Shown: positions 34,394 through 42,479 of the stretch, piece after piece
How the letters are laid out: every line of letters begins with the position of its first letter
Numbering within the stretch: position 1 is the first letter of the stretch
Assembly: GCA_038120095.1 (NCBI GenBank)
Contig: JAYOKZ010000003.1
Span: 1-64,000, forward strand
DNA: 64,000 nt
Direction: 5' to 3'
Source: UBA2589 sp038120095
Lineage (GTDB): Bacteria; Gemmatimonadota; Gemmatimonadetes; Longimicrobiales; Gaopeijiaceae
Translations under genes and position numbers: made by a program
The notes under the pieces: model-generated
Database searches by the model: none
What the model was told of the DNA's origin: nothing
The model's input: the letters and a program-made list of their open reading frames with translations, nothing else

Positions 34394-35371
34394 TCATGCT
34401 CCGGCGCAGCTGTCCTGGAAACTTCGGATCCAACCTTCGCCTTCCTGGCTCAGGGCTGCGAACCATCGTTGCTCACTTCCGAAGACGTCCAGAAGGATTT
34501 CGTCCGCCCCGTCTCCATCCCAGTCGAGGTGATCGAAGTAGCGTGGTGCAGCCTTCCCCTGCTCAGCCACGTCCTGATACCACGTGTACGCCTCCGAGTA
34601 ACCGGCATTCCCCTGGTGGGCAAGGACGAAGAGGGCATAGGCTCCGAGACCTGACGAGCCGACCTCGAGGTTGTCGCCGACAACGAACGTTGCAGCGACG
34701 GCCTGACCGGGCGTGTTGCGCAGCTGGAAGGCCTGAATGTGTTCCCGAGCGTCCAGCGTCCCGAGTTCGGGCCATCGAGCACCGTATCGAGGGATGGCGT
34801 CCCCCGCGATCGAGAGGGTTGCGACCCGCTGGTCGTACACGTGTGCGATCAACCGGTATTCCTCATAGGGCAGATCGACCTCCTGCGCAGGCATCGCGAG
34901 CAGCCGCTCGGCTTCGACCGCCGTAGCCACCAGCTCGACGACCCCGGTGATCTCGGTCCGTGCACCGCAGTATCCGATGGCGTTCGTTGCCGATTCCACG
35001 ATGAGGCGGCCAACCCGAACCCCCTCGGAGAAGACTGCCCACTCGCTACCCGGGGCCGTGAGTTCGGCGATACGATCGGCATCGTCGACAAACCGTGGAT
35101 CGGGAAAGGGGCGCAGTCCGTCAGGATGGACCTCGCCGACCACGACGAAGCGTCCGCGCGCGCCGTCACGCACTCCAGCCAGCAGGAGAGGTGCGTGAAT
35201 GTTCACCAATCCTGTGGTACCGGTGGGTTCCTCGCGCACGACATCCGGGACGACTTGCGGGCGCGCTGGCTCAGGTGATCGGAACTCGAACTGAATGCCG
35301 CCGAACTCCACGTTGTCGCAGCCGGTACCCGCGGTTAACATCACCGCCACCGTTAGTAAGTGCTTTCGCAT
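34394..35371 (-). CDS. lipoprotein of unknown function with C-terminal FG-GAP-like segment
   Basis: Protein of 325 residues. The ATG at 35371 (AAGGGA ribosome binding site) opens a lipoprotein signal with lipobox ending LTAGTGC. The mature part is rich in beta structure with acidic loops. Near the C-terminus, DWDGDGADEILLDVFG matches a single FG-GAP/VCBS-like calcium-binding repeat. The overall family was not recognised. Anchoring in the inner or outer membrane facing the periplasm is likely. It is divergent from the flavin reductase gene with a 47-bp spacer and has its own transcript. Confidence 0.8.
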   Translation of the reverse strand: MRKHLLTVAVMLTAGTGCDNVEFGGIQFEFRSPEPARPQVVPDVVREEPTGTTGLVNIHAPLLLAGVRDGARGRFVVVGEVHPDGLRPFPDPRFVDDADRIAELTAPGSEWAVFSEGVRVGRLIVESATNAIGYCGARTEITGVVELVATAVEAERLLAMPAQEVDLPYEEYRLIAHVYDQRVATLSIAGDAIPRYGARWPELGTLDAREHIQAFQLRNTPGQAVAATFVVGDNLEVGSSGLGAYALFVLAHQGNAGYSEAYTWYQDVAEQGKAAPRYFDHLDWDGDGADEILLDVFGSEQRWFAALSQEGEGWIRSFQDSCAGA

Positions 35372-35418
35372 CAATCCCTTGGCGTCGCTGCGCGTCATCA
35401 TGTTCGTACCGGGGTACG

Positions 35419-35949
35419 ATGGCACAAGCTAGTATGGACCCCCCGGTGAGCAAGCTGCGTATGGACGAGCAGACGGACCAAAACGCCTCGCTTCGCGAGG
35501 TCATGACCACGTATCCGACCGGTGTGACGATCGTTGCGGCCGTCGGAGGGGACGGTGAGCCATTCGGTCTTACCGTGAACTCCTTCACGTCGCTCTCCCT
35601 TGAGCCGCCGCTGGTACTCGTGTGTATCGGGCACGCCGCAACGTCCCACGACAGGCTGGTCGCATCGTCCGCGTTCTCGATCAGCCTGCTGTCCGGCGGG
35701 CAGGCGGCGCTGGCCGGACGGTTCGCGGCCGACCCGTCCGAGGGTCGCTTCGAAGGAGTATCGTGGGAGCCGGGAACCCTCGGCGTGCCGCTGATCGATG
35801 GATCGATGGCCTGGTTGGAGTGCTCGCGTTACGACGTGATCAATGGAGGTGACCACTCGATCCTGATCGGAAGGGTCGAGCACGCTCGTCGAACGCAGCG
35901 AGATGCGCTGGTCTACCACAAAGGCCGCCTCAGCTCATCGGGTACATGA
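35419..35949 (+). CDS. flavin reductase-like FMN-binding protein
   Basis: Protein of 176 residues of the flavin reductase/HpaC-like split-barrel family. Characteristic segments are REVMTTYPTGVTIVAA, FGLTVNSFTSLSLEPPLVLVCI, SISLLSGGQAALAGRFA and HSILIGRVEHA. Such proteins reduce FMN or FAD with NAD(P)H, often for a partner monooxygenase, or act as standalone flavoproteins. No monooxygenase is nearby. ATGs at 35434 and 35461 are alternative starts. The stop overlaps the ATG of the next gene as ATGA, so translation is coupled with the spermidine-synthase-like protein. Confidence 0.92.
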   Translation: MAQASMDPPVSKLRMDEQTDQNASLREVMTTYPTGVTIVAAVGGDGEPFGLTVNSFTSLSLEPPLVLVCIGHAATSHDRLVASSAFSISLLSGGQAALAGRFAADPSEGRFEGVSWEPGTLGVPLIDGSMAWLECSRYDVINGGDHSILIGRVEHARRTQRDALVYHKGRLSSSGT

Positions 35950-37220
35950 GTACCGGTTCCCGGGTACCTCGATTTCAGTGGGTACCTGCCGCTCTGGTCG
36001 GCGCTGCAGCGGCGATTGCCGCCGAGGTTGCGCTCTCTCTCCTGCTTTACGGAGGGCCGGGACTCGTACGCTCGCTCACCGCGGGTCTTGGCGTCGAAGG
36101 GTTCGCCTTCGCGGCTGGCTTGTGGAGTGCACCGGAGCATGGCGTGGACATGGTGGAACGCGTGCGCCGCCGCTGGGTCCTCGGCCTCGTGGCCTTTCTC
36201 GTGGCAGCGATATACGGCTCCGCCTGGACCTTCATGCCTCTCCTGGGCTCCGGCCGTGGAGGCCAGGCGGCCGGCCTCGTGATCATGGCGGCTGCGCCGC
36301 TCTATGCCGCGGGCACCGTACTCGGAGGGATGACGGCTGCGGCCGAAACCGATGCGGGGGGTCGCCTCTCTCGGCCGGGCGCCGCGGCCGCGGCTGGAGC
36401 GGCCGTGGGTTTCGTGCTCACGGGTGTCCTGCTTCCACGCGCTCCGATGCCGGGAACCATGCTCGTCGGGTGCCTCGTGCTTCTGTCCGTCGCCGGTATG
36501 GTGTATGGAGCCGTCTTGAGTTCTCGGACGGAGGTCGTTGTCCTCGCCCGGCGTCCGTCGATCCATGGAGAGGTATGTGTTCACGAGCGTCGCCTCGATG
36601 CGGACGGTGTTGCAGTCGTCGAGTTGCTCGAGGGAGGGGTGGTCCGCCGCTGGAGACATGTGGACCCCGGTGAGTCGATGACCCCGTGGGATGTAGCTGC
36701 GCTACGTGCGTTGATGCCCTCTCCGGAGTCACCGTGGCGAGTCCTGCATCTCGGGGGAGGAGCCTCTGCGGCTCATCGAACTCTGGTTCGTGAACATCCC
36801 TTGGCGGAGGTCGATATCGCGGAGCGGAGCGCAGCGGTCATCGAATTGGGACGGGAGTACTTCGGCTCGGAACTGTCTCTCGAGTCGATGGAGCGAGGGG
36901 CGGTTGCCGTGGGCAACCTGGATGACCTGATGCAGTCCGTGGAGACGACCTACGATCTCCTGCTCGTGGACCTCGATTCGCTTCTTCCGGTTGGGGGTCT
37001 TCGCGGATTGTCCCGGGTCTCCCTCTGGCGCGCCGTCGACGCGCTTGCTCTGACGGGAGTCGCGGTCTTCGGACCTGGCCCGCTCGAGGTGGTTCCGGAC
37101 CGTCTGGAAGGCTGGAGGCGTGAGGTCTTCGTTGCCGGTCGCTCCTCCATGACCGTCTTCTCTCAAGCGCCTCTTCCTGAGGGGGTCACGGCCCACCTGA
37201 CGAGATCAGCCGCGTCGTGA
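35946..37220 (+). CDS. membrane protein with C-terminal spermidine-synthase-like domain
   Basis: Protein of 424 residues. The first 200 residues contain about six hydrophobic helices. The C-terminal half (about 205-415) resembles a spermidine-synthase-like Rossmann fold, with a glycine-rich loop (VLHLGGGASAAHRTLV), an acidic residue after strand 2 (AEVDIAERSAAVIELGREYF) and a YDLLLVDLDSLLP strand. Similar fusions exist in many bacteria as 'fused MFS/spermidine synthase' proteins of unknown activity. Whether it makes polyamines is doubtful, since the aminopropyl acceptor site is not evident. It is coupled by 4-nt overlaps to the genes on both sides. Confidence 0.8.
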   Translation: MSTGSRVPRFQWVPAALVGAAAAIAAEVALSLLLYGGPGLVRSLTAGLGVEGFAFAAGLWSAPEHGVDMVERVRRRWVLGLVAFLVAAIYGSAWTFMPLLGSGRGGQAAGLVIMAAAPLYAAGTVLGGMTAAAETDAGGRLSRPGAAAAAGAAVGFVLTGVLLPRAPMPGTMLVGCLVLLSVAGMVYGAVLSSRTEVVVLARRPSIHGEVCVHERRLDADGVAVVELLEGGVVRRWRHVDPGESMTPWDVAALRALMPSPESPWRVLHLGGGASAAHRTLVREHPLAEVDIAERSAAVIELGREYFGSELSLESMERGAVAVGNLDDLMQSVETTYDLLLVDLDSLLPVGGLRGLSRVSLWRAVDALALTGVAVFGPGPLEVVPDRLEGWRREVFVAGRSSMTVFSQAPLPEGVTAHLTRSAAS

Positions 37221-39715
37221 TTGTCGCGCACCTCGCAGACCTGCATCTGGGGTTCCGGGCGTACGGCCGCCTGGAGCGGGGTCGGGATATGCGAGAGCGG
37301 GACGTGGCGGCAGCCTTCGAGCGGGCCGTCGACAAGATCATCGAAGTGCAGCCGGATCTGGTCGTGGTGGCCGGCGATGTCTTCGACCGCCCGGATCCGC
37401 CCGCGAGTGCGGTCGTCGCCCTGGCTCGAGGGCTGGAGGCCATGAACACGGCATTGCCTGAGACGCGCGTGTTGATGGTTGCCGGACCTCGCGACACGCC
37501 TCGACACTCAGGCGATCCCGGGGCTCTGGCCGTCCTGGACACCTTTGCCAATGTCGATGCCGTCACATCGCGGACGCACACGATCGAGATCGACCGACTC
37601 GGCCTGCATGCGTGTCTGGTTCCGTATCGGGCGGTTGTCCGCAGTGCGCCTGCTCTTCCCGACCCGGACCCACGGCACAAGTGGAATCTCCTGATCATGC
37701 ACGCGGAAGCTGCTCGCGGGGAGGATGCGGGAATCATGGTCGATCCCGCGGAGTGGGACTATGTAGCGCTCGGGGGAGAGCATCGGCGACGCGCGTTGTC
37801 CGACCGTGTGCGGTATCCCGGTTCTCTGGAGCGAGTGGCACTCGATCCGTGGGGAGAGGCGGTGGATGAGAAGGGTTTCCTGACCGTCGACCTCGAGTCG
37901 GGTCAGGCGACCTTTCATCCCATCCGTGGACGACCGGTCGTGGCTCTGGCCCCGGTCAAGGTGGGACAGGGCGACCCCGGACGGATCCGTCGGCGGGTGA
38001 GTGAGGTCCTGAAGGAAGTTCCGGGTGGGATCACCGACAAGATTGTTCGCCTGCGGTTGCAGGGTGCCCGTCCACACGACCTGCTGGCTCTGCAGGGTGA
38101 CCCGCTCAGGGAGCTGCGGGAGGAGGCGCTCCATCTTGCCATTGAAGCAGGCAGGGACATCGACCCACCAGCCGAGGCGTGGCTTCCCGTCGATGCAGCG
38201 CGACAGATACGTGAAGCGGCGTGGGCCGAACTCGCGCACGATGGACAGGACCGTGCGGCAGCGAGAGACCTCGTGCACGAGCTCGTTTCGGACGATGCAC
38301 CGACCGCACTCGATTCGCCCATTGGTGCGATCGATGCGCTGGATGGCTCAGTGCCGGGACACGGCCGTGTCAGTACCTCGATTCCGGCGGGCCTGACTGC
38401 GATCCTGGGCGGTGGCGGGCGCACCCGTCGGGCGGTGGCGGAGCTCTTCATCGGCGCGGGCGGGACCCCTGCAACACCAGCGATCGCACGCTGGTGGACG
38501 GGCGTAGAGGCCGAAACACTGGACGGAGCCTTTCGGCGCGCCGTCGATGCCGTGGCCGAAAGTCGTGGCCGCGGGCTGATAGACGCGGCCCTCGAGGCAT
38601 TGGGGGCCCGCATGCCGTCGGTGGTGGAGGCCTCGGTGCGAGATCAGCCGATGAGCGGCGCGGTCCGGATCGATATGGAGGAGGTGTCACAGGAGTTCAG
38701 GTCAGCGCAGCGCCAACTGCTCGCCAGTCGAGCGGATGTCACGGAAGTCGACGGAGATCTCGAGGCGGCCATGATGGACTGGCTGCGAGAGCGGCAGGAT
38801 GCCGAGACCACACTGTTCGCCTACCGGGACCGCGCGCGGGAGCTTCGAGGCAGAATTCGGAACATGGAGTCAACCGGGCCGGATGCGCCGTGCCCGACCT
38901 GTGGGCGGGTTCTCCGGAATCACTACGATGAGGTGCTGGCTGAACTGCGGGACGAGTGGGAGTCCGTCGTCCAGGATGGCAGTTGGTGGAAGAGTCGGTG
39001 GGAGCAGTTGGAACTCAAGCCCGATCATCTTCAGGAGCTCGAGCGGATGTCCCTCACGCTGCATGCTGCAGTGGAGGCGGGCTCCGAGCGTGTCGAGGTG
39101 CTGAGGGCGCGCCTCGAGGACCTGGAAGGTGGATCCGCCCGGCATGCTGCGGCGTTGAGTGATGACGAGGCCGCCGTCGTGGCATCGCTCAGTCGCGTGC
39201 GGACTGCCCGGGTTGCACGGGCGACCGACCTCCTCCTGGACCGCGCATCGCGATTCGTCTCCAGGATATCGGGAGGTAGAGTCCTCGCCCTGACACTGGA
39301 TGATGGCGCGGTCTTTCTTCAGGGCGGCGACGGCCCCCTGGCCCCTCTGTCCGAAGAGGACAGTGCCGTCGGTCGAATTGCGATTCGACTTGCCGCGGCT
39401 TCGCTGATCGCGGCTCGCGGCAGGATCATCGCGAGCCTCCCGATCGAACAGCCGTTCGACCAGCTCGACGCCGAGGCCCGGATTCGCACCCTCGTTCTGA
39501 CCAAACGGCTCCTGCGCGAGGTTCCGAGGATCGTGCTGTTCAGCCGAGGCGATGTCGTGGATGTTCGCCCGGAACTGTTCGACTATATCCTCGAAGTCCG
39601 GGAGGAAGGGGCTGCGACCGGCCCAGTGCTTCGGCCCGCCGTCGCCGGTCCGGGTCGTCTCGCGATCCGGACCATGGCCCATCCATCGATCGAGCGGGGG
39701 GGGGCTTCATTGTAA
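37217..39715 (+). CDS. single-chain Mre11/Rad50-like (SbcD-SbcC-like) protein with degenerate catalytic motifs
   Basis: Protein of 832 residues from a GTG that overlaps the previous stop as GTGA. Residues 1-240 are an SbcD/Mre11-like metallophosphoesterase: DLH (8-10), GDVFD (53-57), H162 and an LGGEH segment (185-189). The usual GNHD is GPRD (90-93) and GHxH is GGEH, so metal ligands are missing. Residues 385-832 resemble a shortened SbcC/Rad50: a degenerate Walker A (ILGGGGRTRR, 396-405), coiled coils around a zinc-hook CPTC (559-562), an altered signature (LSEEDS, 711-716) and a Walker B-like LPIEQPFDQLD in which D-E has become E-Q. Both enzyme activities are probably reduced or lost; DNA binding or a structural role is possible. 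Confidence 0.85.
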   Translation: MIVAHLADLHLGFRAYGRLERGRDMRERDVAAAFERAVDKIIEVQPDLVVVAGDVFDRPDPPASAVVALARGLEAMNTALPETRVLMVAGPRDTPRHSGDPGALAVLDTFANVDAVTSRTHTIEIDRLGLHACLVPYRAVVRSAPALPDPDPRHKWNLLIMHAEAARGEDAGIMVDPAEWDYVALGGEHRRRALSDRVRYPGSLERVALDPWGEAVDEKGFLTVDLESGQATFHPIRGRPVVALAPVKVGQGDPGRIRRRVSEVLKEVPGGITDKIVRLRLQGARPHDLLALQGDPLRELREEALHLAIEAGRDIDPPAEAWLPVDAARQIREAAWAELAHDGQDRAAARDLVHELVSDDAPTALDSPIGAIDALDGSVPGHGRVSTSIPAGLTAILGGGGRTRRAVAELFIGAGGTPATPAIARWWTGVEAETLDGAFRRAVDAVAESRGRGLIDAALEALGARMPSVVEASVRDQPMSGAVRIDMEEVSQEFRSAQRQLLASRADVTEVDGDLEAAMMDWLRERQDAETTLFAYRDRARELRGRIRNMESTGPDAPCPTCGRVLRNHYDEVLAELRDEWESVVQDGSWWKSRWEQLELKPDHLQELERMSLTLHAAVEAGSERVEVLRARLEDLEGGSARHAAALSDDEAAVVASLSRVRTARVARATDLLLDRASRFVSRISGGRVLALTLDDGAVFLQGGDGPLAPLSEEDSAVGRIAIRLAAASLIAARGRIIASLPIEQPFDQLDAEARIRTLVLTKRLLREVPRIVLFSRGDVVDVRPELFDYILEVREEGAATGPVLRPAVAGPGRLAIRTMAHPSIERGGASL

Positions 39716-39768
39716 GCCGCAGCGTCACCGAAAGTGTGGACGACCGTTCTGGATGATGGCCCGGGGAG

Positions 39769-40149
39769 TCATCGCCCGAGTGCTGCGGTTGCGACGATCT
39801 CCACGACGTAGGGCTCGACGAAATTCTTGACCGGAACGATCGCTCGAGCCGGTTTGTGATCACCCATGACTTCGGCGTACGCTTCGTTCACGGCAGTCCA
39901 GTGCTCGATGCCCGAGACGTAGATCATCATTCGCACCACGCACTCGAGATTGGACCCGGCTGCCTCGAGCACGGCGGAAAGGTTCGCCAGCGCCTGACGG
40001 GTCTGCTGGGCGGCGTCGCCTGGGTCGCCATCGGGGTTCTGCGGATCCTTCCCCAGCATCCCGGCGGCGTATACGACACCCCCGTAGACGACTGCCTGGC
40101 TGTAGTGACCGGCTGGCTCCACTCCGTTTGCCGCCTGTATGAATTTCAC
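39769..40149 (-). CDS. RidA-family enamine/imine deaminase
   Basis: Protein of 126 residues of the RidA/YjgF/UK114 family, which hydrolyses reactive enamine and imine intermediates to keto acids. Conserved parts are HYSQAVVYGGVVYAAGM, TRQALANLSAVLEAAG, IYVSGIEHWTAVNEAYAEVM and the active-site Arg in KPARAIVPV. The GTG at 40149 follows GAGAGGA; upstream in-frame sequence belongs to the oxidase gene region. It lies 22 bp downstream of the sarcosine-oxidase-like gene on the same strand, which fits clearing imines made by that oxidase. Confidence 0.93.
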   Translation of the reverse strand: MKFIQAANGVEPAGHYSQAVVYGGVVYAAGMLGKDPQNPDGDPGDAAQQTRQALANLSAVLEAAGSNLECVVRMMIYVSGIEHWTAVNEAYAEVMGDHKPARAIVPVKNFVEPYVVEIVATAALGR

Positions 40150-40171
40150 GTGGGTCCTCTCTTGCTGGAGA

Positions 40172-41356
40172 TCAATGCTGAAGCCGGGCGGCTTCACGTC
40201 GTGCCGCGCCAAGCGGGCGCCAGGCGAAGCGCTGCTGCCATCGGTTGTCCTTCCCTTCGACTGTGTCTGCGACAAGCCTGCCGATCATTGGCGTGAACTT
40301 GAAGCCGTGACCGCTGCCACCGGCCGCAACGATCAACCCTTCTCGCGCGGGATCTTCTCCGATCCAGAGATCCCCGTCGAAGCTATCGCAGTAGAGACAG
40401 ACGCGCGTCCCGAGCACGGGTGCCTCGGCGAGGCGGGGAATCGACTCCTCGAGGAACGATCGGGCGAGCTCGAGATGTTCGGCTGAGACGTCCCCGCGCG
40501 CATCGGGCTCTACGGCTCGGCCATCCGCGTGGTGGCCGAGCTTGAGGCGCCCGTGGTCGAGTGCCGGGAAGCCATACCAACCGGAACCGGCGGTATCTGC
40601 CGCGAAAGGCGGAAAGACGGGGTACTGCCACTGGCCCGGATTATCGACCCCGTAGTGGATGATAGGCTGGGCGACCGGGGTAAGAACACTGTCGAGCCAC
40701 GGCAGCAGAACGGGAGTCCATGCTCCGGTCGCGACGATGACACGGTCGGCGCCGAGTGTCTCCGCCCGTTCGTCCGGGGCCCGATAACGGACTCCGGAAA
40801 CGCACGAGCCGGCCTCTCGGAGGCCCGTGAAGGATCCTTGCACGAAACGCACACCCGCCGATCGTCCAAGTGTCAGGAGCCGTTCGACGACAGCTCCACT
40901 CTCGGCCCACCCTCCACGTGGACTGACGTACCCTTCCGGGTAGTGGTCTGCATTCCACGCTGGCCACGTTCGTCGCAGGTGGGCGGCATCGAAGCGCAGT
41001 GGTTTGTAACCCCGCTCCCGCAGGACACGCTCGCTTTCGTATTCGAATCCTCCGGGGGCCAGCGGAGATTTCGAGAGTACGAGGAAGCCCTCGGGATGGT
41101 AGAGCCTTCGGGGCCACGAGTCGTTCCAGTCATCCCAGATATCGAGAGCCGCCTCGGCCAGTTCGTGGTAGTACACGTCTGATCCGTAGTCCATGCGAAT
41201 CATCTTGCTGATGTCCGTGGACGAGGCCTGCGGGTGCGGGTCACGGCTTCGATCCAGGAGCGCGACGTGATGACCGCGCAGTGCCAGTTCCAGGGCCGAG
41301 ATTGCGCCGAATGCACCTCCGCCCACGACGACGATCCTGAACGGCTCACGCTGCAT
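40172..41356 (-). CDS. FAD-dependent amine oxidase, monomeric sarcosine oxidase-like
   Basis: Protein of 394 residues of the DAO family, MSOX/MTOX branch, which oxidises secondary or primary amino acids to imines and makes hydrogen peroxide. The FAD-binding motif VVVGGGAFGAISALEL opens the protein, and LLDRSRDPHPQASSTDISKMIRM-type residues follow (read in parts). GTRVCLYCDSFDGDLWIG carries a Cys in the position used for covalent flavin attachment in sarcosine oxidase, and GSGHGFKFTPMIGRLVAD closes the FAD site. The substrate is unknown. Its start is only 53 bp from the divergent ornithine-cyclodeaminase-like gene. Confidence 0.92.
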   Translation of the reverse strand: MQREPFRIVVVGGGAFGAISALELALRGHHVALLDRSRDPHPQASSTDISKMIRMDYGSDVYYHELAEAALDIWDDWNDSWPRRLYHPEGFLVLSKSPLAPGGFEYESERVLRERGYKPLRFDAAHLRRTWPAWNADHYPEGYVSPRGGWAESGAVVERLLTLGRSAGVRFVQGSFTGLREAGSCVSGVRYRAPDERAETLGADRVIVATGAWTPVLLPWLDSVLTPVAQPIIHYGVDNPGQWQYPVFPPFAADTAGSGWYGFPALDHGRLKLGHHADGRAVEPDARGDVSAEHLELARSFLEESIPRLAEAPVLGTRVCLYCDSFDGDLWIGEDPAREGLIVAAGGSGHGFKFTPMIGRLVADTVEGKDNRWQQRFAWRPLGAARREAARLQH

Positions 41357-41409
41357 CGGTGTCTCTCCGGCCTCGGCTTGCTAGAATGACAGCGCACTCT
41401 GCACCCGAT

Positions 41410-42393
41410 ATGACAGCCACGCAAATGCGAATCCTCTCAGAATCGGACGTTCGAGCCGCGGTCGACATGCCGGCCGCCATCGAGGCGATGCGCGATGCGT
41501 TCGCCACGCTTTCATCGGGTGGGGCGACCGTCCCCGTCCGCCTGGGACTGGAGACCGAGTACGGCACGTCGCTTTTCATGCCTGCGTACATGCAGCCGTC
41601 TGGTCAGGGTGGCGCAAAAGTCGTTTCCGTGAACCCGGGCAATGCCGACGCCGGCCTGCCTGTGATCCATGCGGTCGTGCTGATTCTCGACCCCGTCACG
41701 GGTCGAGCAAAGGCACTCATGGACGGAACGTGGCTCACTGCCTTGCGGACCGGAGCGGTGGGGGGGCTTGCGGCTGACCTTCTTGCCCGCAGGGATGCGG
41801 ACGTCGTCGCGCTCTTCGGCGCGAGTGTTCAGGCCCGGACCCAGCTCGAGGCGGTACGCTGTGTTCGCGATATCCGTGAGGTTCGGATCGTGTCGCAGAC
41901 GGGAGCGAGTGCGACCGCCCTTGCCGAAGAACTGGAGGGCGTCGAGGCGCGACGTGTGGACGACCCCTCCGAGGCCATCGCGGGTGCCGATATCGTCATC
42001 ACCGCGACGAGCAGCAGTTCCCCGGTCTTCCCGGGTCGCCTGATCGAGCCGGGCACGCACGTGACCGGGGTCGGTTCCTTTACCACTTCGATGCGGGAGG
42101 TAGACACGGATCTGATCCGGCGAGCCCGAGTCATCGTCGATCAGAGGGATGCGATCATGGAGGAGGCCGGGGATATCGTCGGTCCCATCCTCGATGGAGA
42201 GGTCGATGAATCCATCATGGCGGCCGAGATCGGAGAAATCGTTCTTGGCGAGGCGGAGGGCCGGCGCCATGAAGCCGAGATCACCTTCTTCAAGTCCGTC
42301 GGAAATGCGGTTCAGGACGTCGCCGTCGCTGCTCTGGTGATGGATGCAGCAGAGCGCGAAGGCCTTGGTATCCTGGTCGACTTGGGACGCTGA
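41410..42393 (+). CDS. ornithine cyclodeaminase / mu-crystallin family protein
   Basis: Protein of 327 residues (ATG at 41410; 41386 and 41425 are alternatives). It has an N-terminal substrate domain with DMPAAIEAMRDAFATLSSG and MDGTWLTALRTGAVGGLAADLL, and a central Rossmann fold with ALFGASVQARTQLEAV. The family includes ornithine cyclodeaminase, ketimine reductase and alanine dehydrogenase types, all working through imines of amino acids with NAD(P). The exact reaction is not readable from the sequence. It is divergent from the amine oxidase and RidA genes, suggesting one imine-related pathway. Confidence 0.92.
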   Translation: MTATQMRILSESDVRAAVDMPAAIEAMRDAFATLSSGGATVPVRLGLETEYGTSLFMPAYMQPSGQGGAKVVSVNPGNADAGLPVIHAVVLILDPVTGRAKALMDGTWLTALRTGAVGGLAADLLARRDADVVALFGASVQARTQLEAVRCVRDIREVRIVSQTGASATALAEELEGVEARRVDDPSEAIAGADIVITATSSSSPVFPGRLIEPGTHVTGVGSFTTSMREVDTDLIRRARVIVDQRDAIMEEAGDIVGPILDGEVDESIMAAEIGEIVLGEAEGRRHEAEITFFKSVGNAVQDVAVAALVMDAAEREGLGILVDLGR

Positions 42394-42479
42394 GACCTGA
42401 AGCGCTCCCACCGGGATCGATGCCGACTCTTCCGGTACGGCCGAGCCTGGGAACTCCTGTCAGAGCTTTGGGAGTCTGA

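Noticed and set aside
34373..34395. CCCGGG inverted repeat between rsgA and the lipoprotein gene as a bidirectional terminator
   Set aside because: The stem is short and no T-tract follows on either strand.
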